Assembly: GCF_034702125.1 (NCBI RefSeq)
Contig: NW_026945786.1
Location: forward strand, 37,501-101,500
Direction: 5' to 3'
DNA: 64,000 bases
Source: Engraulis encrasicolus
Lineage: Eukaryota > Chordata > Actinopteri > Clupeiformes > Engraulidae
This document shows, one piece after another, positions 21,279 through 33,408 of the stretch (position 1 is its first letter; each line of letters starts with the position of its first letter). Below the pieces are notes generated by a model. The model saw only the letters and a program-made list of their open reading frames with translations, ran no database searches and was not told where the DNA came from. The position numbers and the translations under genes were made by a program.

Positions 21279-22667
21279 TGTAACAACCTCTGCCTGCAGA
21301 AACCAATGTCAGAGTTCGTTTTTTTTCTTATGTCAAGTAGGGGTGTGCAAAATAATCGTCGCATCGATGCATCGCGATACTTACTCTCACGATACAATGC
21401 ATCGATTCATGACAAGGTATCGTGATACTTATTTTCTCAATATACTGCATGGATTCATGACAATTGATTATTTGATAACAATACAATTCGATTTGCCACG
21501 GGTTATTTTGTTCCGTAGAGAATGGGTAATATTTCTGTTGTGATGTAAGCGCTCTCCCAGATGATAGAATGCTTAAATAGAATGAACTGACTTAAGAAAG
21601 CTACACAGCAACTGACAAATAAGCTGTATTTTACGCATTTACTGAAGTAAATATGGCAATGCATCACAGTAGTACATGAATCACAATGCATCGTGATAGA
21701 ATCGCATCGTGGCATGTGTATCGTGATGCGCATCGAATCGTGAACCCTTTGCCAATACCCACCCGAAATGTCAAGAGTTCCCTATCAAAATCCCTGCCTT
21801 GTCTTTTTGGTGCAATACCCAAAACCCGCCACTAGCCAGAATGGCGCTGTCACACTAGATTTTGTATAAAACCAAAGAAGAAGCCAGCATTATGGCGGAG
21901 CCAAGTATCCAGCTGATTTTCTCTGGAGAACTTTCCCCGTGCGTTTTGTTATTTTCTCCTACAAGTTGTCGCTCTCGCTGTTGCACTGGGACCAAAAATC
22001 TTTCCTGTTATGTGGATTATCTGCAAGACCAACACACTTTACTACGGTAACTCTGTTCTCTGCCTTGGAAACGGATTATTACCACAGAAGAGAAAGTTTG
22101 CTGCTTGCTGAGGAAATCCCGGACTGGAGTATGCTAGCGCTACGGATCTGGTAGGCCCTCTGACTCTGACTGAACGTGACATTGACTATCTTTCTTTTTT
22201 CTTGTTCTTCGTTGTTCAAGATGTGACTTTGCTGCTATTGGGATTTATTCTTTGAGGGTGGATGTAAAGACTGTATTGGAACTGTTCGTTTTTGCGTGGT
22301 GAATCTAAATGGGAAAGATGTTGTTTTCGTATGGAAAGGATTTTCTTGGTGATGGACTGAACTACACTGTATGAACTGAATGAACTTTTGGGTGAACAAT
22401 ATACTGCAAGCATGAAATTTGGTTGGTTGCTGAGTGTCCTTTTTGATGTTTAATGCTCTGTTGACAAGTGTTGCGCTACTACTTTGGGATATTTAATTTA
22501 AAAAGGGTACATGTTGCATTTTATGCTCATTTGGCTGTATGCATTATACATGTAATCTTGTGACGGTTTTTCGACCTGACGTGACGTAAAACTCACTTCA
22601 TAAAAAATTATTGACAGTTTTTAAGCTGTCTGGCACCCCGGCAAACTTTGAAGGAAAAACCGTTACA
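21279..22667 (+). repeat. 5' LTR (1389 bp, with insertion)
   Basis: Starts TGTAACAACC and ends CCGTTACA, the same ends as the 3' LTR. A 430-bp hAT-like MITE is inserted at 21338. It keeps about 373 bp (roughly 21839-22211) that the 3' LTR has lost. Confidence 0.9.
21338..21767. mobile_element. hAT-like MITE in the 5' LTR
   Basis: Begins TAGGGGTGTGCAAAA and ends CCAATACCCACCCGAA, flanked by an exact 8-bp duplication ATGTCAAG (21330-21337, 21768-21775), the hAT signature length. The 3' LTR has one uninterrupted copy of that site. Confidence 0.85.
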
Positions 22668-22672
22668 TAAAA

Positions 22673-22686
22673 TGGCACCCCAGATT
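22673..22686 (+). other. Probable primer-binding site
   Basis: TGGCACCCCAGATT, six bases after the 5' LTR. It begins with the TGG expected for pairing to a tRNA CCA end. The tRNA is not identified. Confidence 0.5.
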
Positions 22687-22918
22687 GTACACTTTTTGTA
22701 CAAGTGATACCAGCACTAGCAACATATTTCAGTACATTGCTTTGCTTCAGTGGCTACTCCAGTTAGTAGCCTGCCCAAAATGGCTACCAAAAAAGGGCCT
22801 GTCACGCAAACAAGCTGGGGTTCAAGTCCCACAACCCCAAGGCCCGGTGACTTCTTCCACTACAGCTGTTCAAAAAACTGTGTCATCTTCAGACAGAATC
22901 CCTCATGCTATTTACACC

Positions 22919-25900
22919 ATGCCAACTGCTGTTACCACTGCAACTCCGTCTACCTTACCCCCTGGGCTGCTGTCTCACATGAATCCCACAGTGCATTTGC
23001 CGCCTACTGTTCATCAGTTCTCTACTGTTAAACAGCCACCTACTACTCATAAGCCGTCTTCTGATCAGTTACCATCCACTACTCATCAGCTACCCACAGC
23101 CCCATTACCCACCTCCCTACCCCCTATTCAAGCTTTGGGAAACCAAACCATGCAAAAGCCACCCTTGCAACACTCACCTCCTGTTAGTGGAGCAACTGCA
23201 ATGAATGACCGTTACGACACCAATCACTCTGTTGTGGACATGGAATTATTGGAAAACACATCAATGCAGTTTATGACCTCAGCCTTGCCTACAGCTCCAC
23301 ACTCCTCCACAGTAAACTTCCCTGCAGCACAAAGCTCTGTTTCTAATTTCAGTGTACAACTACTTATGGATGCTGTGAGCAGCAATCATCAAAATGTGAT
23401 GACTACATTGAGTCGCCATGCAATGGAGATGCGGAAAGAAATGGATGTTCACACACGACAAGTCACAAACATGTCTGTGAAGGGGGCAGAGGATATGAAA
23501 CATATGTTGAGACAGCAATTGGATTATGTGCGGACAGAATTAACAGCAACTTTAAACTGGCGTCTGAAATATCATCATGCGGAAGTTCTCAAAGATTTGA
23601 ACACTGTGCTTGCACCGTTAGCCACATCGTTGCACGAGATTCATTCAAGACTTAACGATTGCTCGCAGCAGCTGGGTTCATTATCAATGAATGCTAATTC
23701 CTGGAGCCCCCTGCAGGCTAACCTTGGTCACTGCACGCAACGTCTGGATGGATTGGCCCTAGATATTGCCCAGCTCAAGTCTACAATGGAAGTAGGTGGA
23801 AAGACTCCTAATGTGTCTGCTCAGACAAACCCCTCCTCACCGTATGTATGCACAACGGATGATCAATGCCCAGCTGCCCAACTGCCCAGTGACAGGCCAC
23901 CACTTCAGTCCACCATGAATTCGGGTCCATCATTTTGTTCCCCTGATGACCCGAACGTGTCTAGGCCGCCACGAGGGCCTTATACTGGAAAGAAACCTAT
24001 TAAAATTCAATTTCCTTTTTTTGGGAGAGCAGAGGACACCTCAGACCCCCTACTGTATCTTGAAAAGTGTCATGATTATCTGGCTTTGCATCCTCTTTCT
24101 GATGAAGAGCTGCTTGCCACCCTGAGAAATGTGTTACATGGAACTGCAAGAGATTGGTGGGACGTTGCTAGGGCTGACATTGCAACATGGAGTGCTTTTG
24201 AGCGCAGCTTTCTGTCTGCATTTCTCTCAGAGAATTATGAGGATGAACTTGCAGAAAGAGTGAGGACTCGTGTTCAACGGGAGAATGAAAGCATCCGGGA
24301 CTTCGCCTACATGTATCGCGCCCTATGCAAACGTTGGAAGCCCGCAATACAGGAGGAGGAAGTCATTAAGTTGATCCTAAAGAACATCAACCCTCAACTT
24401 GCAAGTCAATTGAGAAGCAACGGTGTCAAGACTGTGGATGGTTTGGTCCGCCTGGGGCAACAATTGGAGAGAGACAAAGAGAATCAGCGTCAATATGAAC
24501 AAAAGATCCAGTCTGCTCCCCAGCCCCGACTACCCAACCTTGCACAGAGTTTGTCATCCATGTCTAAGCCACCGCAACCATACTGTTGGCGTTGTAAGGG
24601 GTCGCACGCACCTGCCTCTTGCTCCCAAATGACTTCTAGTCACAAAAAGCCCTATAAATCTTCTCCACCTCAACCAGGTTCAAGCGCTGCTGACACACAA
24701 GCTGCTGTTTCAGTTGGTCATGATAATCTCACAGACGACTCTCTTCCATCTGGTACTCTGAGTGTGCCTCTGCAGTTAACTGTTCCACTGAAGATCGAGT
24801 CCTGGAACGGCCCAGCAATGTTGGATACGGGCTCATCCTACACTCTGCTAAATGAAAAGCTGTGGTTAAACGTGCGTAAGCCAAATGATGAACTCAAGCC
24901 ATGGACTACAGGTCCCATTTATCTGGCAGATGGTGGTGCCCGTGAACCCCTAGGTTGGGGTGAAGTAGAGTTGACTGTGCAATCAGCTCCAGTTATTCTA
25001 CCAGTGGCAGTTCTCGGTGCACAGACACTGGCTTTTCCTGTTGTTCTTGGGCTAGACTACATCTTCTTTACTGGCCTGCAAGTTGATGTCAGGAACAATA
25101 TGTACTGGTTTCAACCCCATGAAAGGTTCTCCTTCCTGCAGGAAGGTGCCTCACTCAAAGAGTGGCACCCCTCAGTTGCACTCTTTTCTGCCATGGCCCC
25201 ACACCCCCTATGTGCTGATGAGACTGACCTTATAGGCATGGCCTGTCGTGATGCTTGTCTTGAGGGGGGGGAGAGACAACAGCTAATGTTGCAGTTGAAA
25301 CAGAACAGTGATGTGTGCACCAATGCGTTGGGTCAAACAAATGTGCTAAGCCACAAAATCTACGTGAGTCATGAGGTTCCAATTAGGCAAAAGCCTTACC
25401 GAGCTTCTCCGGTGAAACAAAAAATTATGGATGACCTCATTCAAGAAATGTTGAAGGCAGGTGTCATTGAACCTTCCTCTTCTGCATGGGCATCACCTGT
25501 AGTTTTAATCCCCAAGAAGACTGGTGGATACAGATTTTGTGTGGATTACAGGAAATTGAATTTGGTCACTCAAACAGATGCCTACCCCATTCCGACAATC
25601 CAGGAAATACTGGAGTCTCTCACTGGAGCAGTGGTATTCTCCACTCTTGACCTCAACAGCGGGTATTGGCAAGTCAGGATGGATGGAAGTTCCACGGATA
25701 AGACTGCGTTCATATCCCGCAGCGGCCTTTACCATTTCAAGGCTATGCCGTTTGGACTGAAGAATGCTCCCGCTAGCTTCCAGCGATTAATGGAGAAGGT
25801 GTTGGGGGAATTGCGAGGGAAAATATGCTTTGTGTACCTTGATGACATAATCATATACTCCGCCTCCATAGAGCAACATTTCCTGGACGTCCAAGCTGTC

Positions 25901-27252
25901 CTTGACAAACTACGAAAAGCTCACCTCACGGTGAACATGAAGAAAACCCACTTTTTCCGTCCCTCATTGAAGTTCCTCGGACATGTGGTATCCGCAACAG
26001 GCATCGCTGTCGATCCAGCCAAAACCCAGGCTGTTCAGGAGTTTCCGGTTCCTAGGAACTTGAAAGAACTTCAGAGGTTCCTTGGCATGGCTGGATGGTA
26101 TCATCGGTTTGTGCCCAATTTCTCAAAACTGGCTGATCCTCTAAATGCACTTAAGAGGAAGGGAGCGAAGTTTACCTGGACCCCAGAGTGCCAGGCCTCC
26201 TTTGATGCTCTAAAACAGCACTTGGTCTCTCCACCCATCCTGGGTCACCCCAACCTCAGTCTGCCCTTCACTGTGTACACTGACGCAAGCGATGTAGGAC
26301 TGGGGGCTGTGCTTGTGCAGCGCACAGATTCGGGAAGTGAAGAGATTCTTGCCTTTGGCAGCCGTGCCCTCAATTCAGCCGAACGCAATTACTCGGCCAC
26401 CGAAAAAGAATGTCTGGCAGTGGTATGGTCCCTCGAAAAGTGGAGATATTACCTGGAGGGCAGACATTTCACAGTGGTCACTGATCATTCATCCCTCATC
26501 TGGGTCTTTAAGACTCAAAAACCCAGCACCCGTCTCATACGCTGGGCTCTGAGACTACAGGAGTTCTCTTTCTCTGTGGAGTACCGTAAAGGGAAATACA
26601 ATACTGTACCCGATGCCCTCTCCAGAGCTCCAACTGACCACATTAAGCCAACTGCCTTGACATGTGCTGCAGTCATGCCTGCACAGAAAGAGGACAGAGA
26701 GGAGTTGCCCATAACAGATGATGTTCTTTGGCAAGCCCAACAATCTGATCCGGAGATCATGAAAGTCTATGATGAAATCCTGACCTCTGGAGATGTGGAT
26801 GTTAGCAAGGTTACCAGATTTACCATCATTGAGGATAAGGTGTTCCGGGTGGTTACCTTGCCCCACAAAATCCAGTACCAAGCTTACATTCCAGAAAACC
26901 TTAGAACTCAGCTCCTGGAATTTTTTCATGCGCATCCCCTGTCTGGCCACTTGGGTCGATTCAAAACCTACAAACGAATACATGCCCTGGCGTACTGGCC
27001 CAACCTTAGTGTCGACGTGAAGAACTTTGTACAGAACTGCCACACCTGTCCGCTTTACAAACCTGAATGCAGGCGTCCACCTGGAAAACTGGAACAAACC
27101 ATCATCAGCCGACCCTGGGAGATGTTAGGTGTGGACTTGATGGGCCCCTTACCAAGAAGCTCGTCAAATAACGTCCACCTACTGGTTTTTGTGGACTACT
27201 ACTCTCGTTGGGTGGAGCTATTTCCCCTACGCACTGCCACAGCTGAGACTGT
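22919..27252 (+). pseudogene. Gypsy gag-pol, up to the integrase break
   Basis: The frame is open from 22685, but the first in-frame ATG is at 22919. A Pro/Thr-rich N-terminus is followed by a gag capsid-like region (DWWDVARADIATWSAFERSF) and a zinc knuckle, CWRCKGSHAPASC (CX2CX3HX4C), near 24584. Next comes an aspartic protease with LDTGSS at 24821, then RT with FVYLDD near 25830, RNase H (VYTDAS near 26276) and the integrase zinc-binding His/Cys region plus its first catalytic Asp (GVDLMGPLP). These process the polyprotein and copy and insert the element. A MITE at 27253 shifts the frame and causes a stop at 27316. Everything before it is intact, so the element was probably functional until that insertion. 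Confidence 0.9.
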
Positions 27253-27547
27253 GGGTGCATCCCAATATGTGACCTTGCCTCCTCCACTTGCCTCCTCCAC
27301 TTGCTTCTCGTCATGATGACATCACTGACAACAGCATTATATTTCAATATCTTGCAAAAGCTCAATTGTAAAGTCTTTTTCTCATTTGCAATTGGGATGG
27401 TGAATGAAAAACAGTCCCTCAAAAGTTCTTGTGGCGAGGCTGACAGCTGGGAAACTTTATTGTTTTCTCCACGGAGGAGGGGCCAGGAGGCTGGACGAGG
27501 AGACAAGCACAAGTGGAGGAGGCAAGGACACATATTGGGATGCACCC
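27253..27547. mobile_element. 295-bp MITE interrupting the Gypsy integrase
   Basis: About 37-bp inverted ends: GGGTGCATCCCAATATGTG at the left, CACATATTGGGATGCACCC at the right, followed inward by CTTGCCTCCTCCACTTG and its mirror. A 3-bp TGT duplication flanks it. Removing the insert plus one TGT would reconnect the two open integrase parts in one frame. 3-bp targets occur in PIF/Harbinger and CACTA families; assignment is uncertain. Confidence 0.85.
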
Positions 27548-28520
27548 TGTGTCTCGAGTTCTCATCAAAGAGATTCTGACTCGCTGGGGTGTTCCGGACT
27601 ACCTCCTATCTGACCGAGGGTCCCAGTTTGTCTCTGACCTCTTCCAGACTGTCTGCCGCCAATGGGGACTTAAACACAAAATGACGACGGCCTATCATCC
27701 CCAGACAAACATGACCGAGAGGGTAAACCGCACCCTGAAGACTATGATCTCCTCCTACGTTGGTAACCATCACAAACACTGGGACAAACACCTCCACGAA
27801 TTCCGGTTTGCCTTAAACACTGCTGTCAGTGAGTCTACCGGCGTGACGCCTGCAGAGGTGAATCTCAATTGGCTACTTCGAGGACCCTTGGACATGTTGT
27901 TGCAGCCACCAGGAAGTAGCACTCCAGCCTGCTCTCCAGAATCTCCCGTCTACAAAAAAGCTGCAGAAATGAGCCAGATGAAAAGCTATGTGGATCAGAA
28001 GCTAATTAAGGCTCGGGAGAAACAAAAGGCACACTACGACAAAACCAGGAGGGACGTGCTCTATGAGGAACAGGATCGAGTCTGGATGCGGTCACACCCC
28101 TACTCTAAGGCAGAGAAAGCTTTTTCTGCCAAGTTGGCTCCCAAATGGCAAGGCCCATATCGCATTGTAAGGCAACTAACCCCTCTCAACTATGAGATTG
28201 TTCTGGAAGAAACTGGCGAAGACCTCAGAGTGACCCATGTGTCACGTTTGAAACCTTGTTATCCAACTGCTAAGGAAGTGGAAGATGATCAAAGATCCAA
28301 AGTCTTACAACTCTTTTTAGAGGAAAGTGAGGACGACGAGTTTCTTGGATTCCATCCAACTCAGAGAGATGATGTCAAAAGTTCTCTCCTACCAGTCTTT
28401 AAGAATGCTGATTCTTCGCTTACTGACTCTCTTGCTCAAAGGAAACGAGTATGGGAAATACTTGCAGAGAGTAGTGATGATGAAGATTTTCAAGGATTCC
28501 TAAGTAAGGACCTTGATTAA
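27548..28520 (+). pseudogene. Gypsy integrase C-terminal part
   Basis: Continuation of pol after the MITE. It holds the second catalytic Asp (LSDRGSQF, about 27609) and the catalytic Glu in HPQTNMTERVNRTL. Then comes the GPY/F-type C-terminal domain (KWQGPYRIVRQL, VTHVSRLKPCY). An acidic tail ends at a stop at 28520, just before the polypurine tract. No chromodomain is seen. Without its N-terminal half it cannot make a complete integrase. Confidence 0.88.
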
Positions 28521-28550
28521 GACGCCTCACCATACAGTGCGGCTTTTTCC

Positions 28551-28563
28551 AGGAGGGGAGGAA
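28551..28563 (+). other. Polypurine tract
   Basis: AGGAGGGGAGGAA directly before the 3' LTR; primes plus-strand DNA synthesis in LTR elements. Confidence 0.85.
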
Positions 28564-29127
28564 TGTAACAACCTCTGCCTTCAGAAACCATGTCAGAGTT
28601 CGTTTTTTTTCTTATGTCAAGAGTAAAATCCCTGCCTTGTCTTTTTGGTGCAATACCAAAACCCGCCACTAGCCTTGTTCAAGATGTGACTTTGCTGCTG
28701 TTGGGATTTATTCTTTGAGGGTGGATGTAAAGACTGTATTAGAACTGTTCGTTTTTGCATGGTGAATCTAAATGGGAAAGATGTTTTCTTATGGAAAGGA
28801 TTTTCTTGGTGATGGACTGAACTACACTGTATGAACTGAATGAACTTTTGGGTGAACAATATACTGCAAGCATGAAATTTGGTTGGTTGCTGAGTGTCCT
28901 TTTTGATGTTTAATGCTCTGTTGACAAGTGTTGCGCTACTACTTTGGGATATTTAATTTAAAAAGGGTACATGTTGCATTTTATGCTCATTTGGCTGTAT
29001 GCATTATACATGTAATCTTGTGACGGTTTTTCGACCTGACGTGACTTAAAACTCACTTCCTAAAAAAATATTGACAGTTTTTAAGCTGTCTGGCACCCCG
29101 GCAAACTTTGAAGGAAAAACCGTTACA
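28564..29127 (+). repeat. 3' LTR (564 bp, deleted)
   Basis: Begins TGTAACAACC and ends CCGTTACA like the 5' LTR. It lacks about 373 bp between CCGCCACTAGCC and TTGTTCAAGATG and lacks the hAT MITE. Elsewhere the two LTRs are nearly the same. Confidence 0.9.
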
Positions 29128-29415
29128 ATGTCAACACGACTTGTTTGTGCCCATTGCGTTTGTGTTGCATTTCACAGCTTTTGGCTATGGACAATATGTG
29201 CACTTTTATGAATTCATATCAACATTCTCATAGTTTTGATATGCTTTTCAAATATCCCCACTATAGAAATACAACCAACTGATTTGGTTTACAGTTTAAA
29301 ATCAATTGAACACAGGTGTTAAGTGGCCAAAACGGAAGTGCTGTGATGTTCACTTCCACGCTTCCAAGCATGTTCCATTCATAATCATTTGGGATAGTGC
29401 AGCAGTTAACTGTCA

Positions 29416-29856
29416 AAATAGCCCAGAATAGTTCACTTTGGTATGCAAGCATGGAAATTGGCACAGATGTTCATTAGAATGTACTCTATCAGCTCAGGGC
29501 GTTGGCCACGCAAAAATCCAAGATGGCCGCCATTTTTCAAGATGGCCACCTTCTCCACTTCTAAATAAGTCTAAGAATAGTTAAATTAGTGATGCAAGCA
29601 TGTCATTTGGCAAAAATGTTCATTTGAATGTACTTTTTCAAAATATGGTGTTGGCCACGCAAAATCCAAGATGGCCACCATTTTTCAAGATGGCAACCCT
29701 CGCCACTTGCAAATAAGTCTAAGAATAGTTAAATTAGTGATGCAATCATGTAATTTGGCAGAAATGTGTCTTTGTATGCACTTTTTTAAAAAATGGTGTT
29801 GGATACACAAAATTCAAGATGGCCGCCATTTTTCAAGATGGCCACCCTTTAGGATG
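29416..29856 (+). repeat. Left array: about 150-bp units with ATGGCCGCCAT core
   Basis: Three units containing CAAGATGGCC(G/A)CCATTTTT, followed by AAATAAGTCTAAGAATAGTT and a TGCAA(G/T)CATGT block. The core resembles the YY1 motif AANATGGC on both strands. Confidence 0.85.
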
Positions 29857-29858
29857 CA

Positions 29859-29883
29859 TAGAGAGAGAGAGAGAGAGAGAGAG
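29859..29883. repeat. (GA)n
   Basis: Short GA array at the inner end of the left foldback array. Confidence 0.9.
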
Positions 29884-31074
29884 CACTTTCGCTCGTAAAC
29901 CCCAAACAATTGGTGCCTTCTTGGCAGCCTCCAGAGCTGGTCTGTGAATGTGAGAATGAGTATGTGCTCCACAAAGGCAAAGTGCAGAAGGTATTACTAG
30001 TGGAGTCTGTAAGGGTTTTACCGTTACGGAAGTGACAAAAGCACCAAACTTTGCATGGTGTGTCTTTAGGGTATATGCTGTAATTCTAGCCTAGGAGCCA
30101 TCGGAAAAAAAAACTTTCTACCATGTCATATACAATGTCATGTTGTGTTATGCATTACATTGTTAGTACATGACATTATACTTAGCTGACAATGTTAATA
30201 TAGTCCCAAACACAGCAGAGATGAAGCAAGGGCAGTTGTAGCCTGCTTGACAGATTGATGAAACTACAAAAATGTACATAGTGTGAAAGTATGTGTGATA
30301 GTGTGCATACTGTGCTTACATGCTTGACAGCAAATGTAACATTGTGAACGATTTGAGAAGATTCTTGGTTTGAATTAAAATGAGCATTTCCCACACTAAA
30401 ACTATGGTGAGAATAGACTGCTGCTAATGCTCGCTCAGCCCATCCTCTAATTTCCTTAACAGATATTTTGTATTTGTATGAGAGAGGGTAAAGGACAGGA
30501 TCTCTCCATATGTATGAAGAACCCATAAGATCACCTAATTCAACATTTTCACAAGTAGCATTGTGCACATAGTGAGTGCACTTCAGTCATCTTTAGAATG
30601 GCATTACAGATTACTCAATATACATGTAGGCCACAGTATGTCTTCAATTCAAATTAAATGGATATCATTTCTAAGTAGGTGTTGAGTAGGTAGGCAGAGG
30701 TAAAAAGTCCTCACCTAGTACTTGTGTCACAAGTTGTATTACAGCTAGCTCAATAATCATTGAGTACTTCAATTGCTACTTCACAACTGACAGCTGATGG
30801 ACAACATGTACCATAGGTCTTTGCCACCCTTACCCATAGGATAAATATCTATATAAAACAACAGTTCTCATATGGTATATACTATAAAAGTAAAGCATTA
30901 CTGGTACTCATTACTCATTTTCTTAATATGCAAGGTACACAAATAGTCTGGGAGGAAGGATAGTCTACCATAGATTGTGAGTGGTAATAGTAACACAACT
31001 CATTCCCACTACACCATTTTGCATCATATTGTACATGACCTCAGAAGGCTCCACATGTTTCAGTTCTACTATGT
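29884..31074. other. Foldback centre, no recognisable gene
   Basis: AT-rich sequence inside FTR-A intron 3. One 128-residue open frame at 30182-30568 (minus) has no recognisable motif and is not called. Confidence 0.5.
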
Positions 31075-31476
31075 AGTTGTACAGTACAGTGCAGTGCAGT
31101 GCAGTACAGTACAGTAGCATACAGTACGGTGCAGAATAGTAAAGTACAGTACAGTCGCATGTAGTACGGTGCAGTACAGTACAATAGCATACAGTACTGT
31201 GCAGTACAGTACAGTATTGTATATCACATTACAGTACAGTACAGTACGGTGCAATACAGTACAGTATGGTGTATTACAGTACAGTAGCATACAGTATGGT
31301 ACAGTACAGTACAGTACGGTCCAGTACAGTACAGTACAGAACAGTACAGTATATCACATTACAGTACAGTAGAGTACAGTAGCATACAGTACGGTGCAGT
31401 AAAGTACAGTACCGTACAGTATAGTACTGTACAGTATAGCAGAGTACACTACACAGTACAGTAGAGTACAGTATCT
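31075..31476. repeat. (CAGTA)n pentanucleotide array, degenerate
   Basis: About 400 bases of CAGTA units with variants such as CAGTG, GCATA and CGGTG. Because GTAC recurs, the array is largely self-complementary. Confidence 0.93.
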
Positions 31477-31828
31477 TGATGACGTTTGGGCTAATTTGAC
31501 AGGTGTATCCCTCCAAAGCCAATGGGATTTCCACATGTTGTTGTTTAAAGTTTTTGAAAGACTTTTTGAGAGTGTGAGAGAGGGAACATGTTTTAAACAA
31601 AGGACCACACCCACAAATAAAAAATAATGAGCAATCAATAAATAAAGTGGTTAGGTAGCCAACATATCATCTAGGTTAAAGGCCAAAGTAGAACATAAAA
31701 CAGACATGTTACCATTTTGCATATGTCAATATACTGTATGTATGGTGTATTGCATATTGATTATTCATAATTCCCTAAGCATAAAGGCCCCCATCACTCC
31801 ATAGTACACTAGGACTTGAGATATACAT

Positions 31829-32068
31829 ATGAAGAGTTCAGATGCAAAACCCCCTAACTCAGTTTCTGAAGACCTGCACTTCTATATTTTTAGAGAACCC
31901 GGTTGTTGGTTTGGTTTACATTCATGTACTTGATAATACATATAAATAGTTATATTACATAAATAAAATTAAAAAATATGCAATTTTGATAGCTTTGTAT
32001 TAAATAAAAATGAATTAAGATTAATTTCTGAAAAGGCTTTTAGGGGGTTTTGCATCTGAACTATTCAT
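31829..32068. mobile_element. 240-bp MITE
   Basis: Inverted ends ATGAAGAGTTCAGATGCAAA and TTTGCATCTGAACTATTCAT, running to 29 bp with one mismatch and including CCCCCTAA/TTAGGGGG. AT-rich interior, no coding frame. Confidence 0.85.
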
Positions 32069-32217
32069 ATCTGAACACAAATCAGCATACATTTTAATTT
32101 GTAATGGCCTTATAGAGATAGATCATCCAAGCTGTCACTGACACTTGATATGTACATGTATTCACTTGATTGATATGAAAATTGAATATTTCAGTTGGGC
32201 TCCTAGGCTTAAATCAT

Positions 32218-32712
32218 TGATCAAAGATCAAAGAGTGCTTTCTGGTGAACATTTGTGCCAAATTATATGATTCTATCCCTAATTTAACTCTTCTTGGCCT
32301 TATTTACAAGTTGAGAGGTGGCCATCTTGAAAAATAGCGGCCATCTTGTATTTTGAGTGGCCAATGCTCTTTTGTGAAAGAGTGCCTAATTGTATGATTG
32401 TATTAGCCTTATTTACAAGTCAACAGGGTGGCCATCTTGAAAAATGGCGGCCATCTTGGATTTTGAGTGGCCAATGCTCTTTTGTGAAAGAGTGCATTCT
32501 AATGAACATTTGTGCTGAATTGTATGATTGTATCATTAATTTAACTATTCTTAGCCTTATTTACAATTGAACAGGGTGGCCATCTTGAAAAATGGCCGCC
32601 ATTTTGGATTTTTGCGTGGCCAACGCCATTAGCTGAAAAAGTACATTCTAATGAACCTCTGTGCCAATTTCTATGCTTGCATACCAAATGAACTATTTTT
32701 GGTCTTATTTGC
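32218..32712 (-). repeat. Right array: inverted copies of the 150-bp units
   Basis: Three units with GGCCATCTTGAAAAATGGC in the opposite orientation to the left array, separated by TTAGCCTTATTTACAA-type spacers. Confidence 0.85.
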
Positions 32713-33033
32713 TCCGCTAAGATGCTTGTGAGGATTTGAGGCTTATCTTGCGAGTGAGCGATTTCAAGGCTGAAGCACAACCAAGGCAAGCACACTAGAC
32801 TTGCCCATTGTCTGGCTTCACAGTTAAATGTTTTTTTTTGGGATATTTAAGTTTTAATTATTGATTAATCAATAATGTTGTGACTATTTCACATCACCCC
32901 AAATATGTTCTTCTATTTAATGTCAAATTTAAAACTTCAAATTTAAAATGTCAAAACATGAACTCATTGCATTAATCTAAGACATAGGCCTTTAGTGTAA
33001 TAGTCTATATTTTAAGACTATGAAGATGTTTAC

Positions 33034-33267
33034 CTTGAGGAAGTGGATGGGATCCTGTGTCAGTGAGAGCTTCTTCATCTCAGCATCTGTCCTCTTCAGC
33101 TCAGCAATCTCCTGCTCCAGTTGCTTTAAGAGTCCTTCAGCCCGACTGACCTCAGCCTTCTCCTGAGCTCTGATCAGCTCTGTCACCTCAGAGCACCTTC
33201 TCTCAACGGAATGAAGCATCTCAGTTAACATCCTCTCACTCTCCTCCACTGCTGTCTGTGCATCAGA
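33034..33267 (-). CDS. ftr: FTR-A exon 3: coiled coil
   Basis: 234 bases (78 codons), phase 0 at both ends. Acceptor CTATCAG precedes 33267; donor GTAAAC follows 33034. It encodes SDAQTAVEESERMLTEMLHS, then VERRCSEVTELIRAQEKAEV, and ends DPIHFLK. This is the standard 234-base coiled-coil exon of finTRIM and related TRIM proteins, forming the antiparallel dimer that positions the RING and B30.2 domains. It joins exon 2 480 bases away and exon 4 at 18 kb in frame. A long (CA)n array on the transcribed strand ends about 9 bases before the acceptor, in place of a normal pyrimidine tract. Confidence 0.88.
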
Positions 33268-33273
33268 CTGATA

Positions 33274-33408
<135 letters not shown>

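Larger units (their letters stand above)
21279..29127 (+). mobile_element. Ty3/Gypsy LTR retrotransposon
   Basis: 5' LTR, primer-binding-like site, gag-pol and polypurine tract, 3' LTR in the normal order. Domain order protease, RT, RNase H, integrase identifies Ty3/Gypsy. Gag-pol is open apart from one 295-bp MITE. The LTRs differ in length because of an insertion in one and a deletion in the other. I could not find a matching target duplication outside the LTRs (left flank ATAAGT, right flank ATGTCA). Confidence 0.93.
29416..32712. mobile_element. Foldback-like element with inverted tandem arrays at its ends
   Basis: The left array (29416-29856) and right array (32218-32712) share units in opposite orientation. 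The outermost match is TTTGGTATGCAAGCAT...AATTGGCACAGA against its mirror near 32670-32700. The 2.4-kb centre holds a CAGTA array and a MITE and has no coding frame. The outer borders are approximate. Confidence 0.65.

Noticed and set aside
30182..30568. 128-codon minus-strand open frame in the foldback centre
   Set aside because: No domain or transposase signature; flanked only by repeat DNA.
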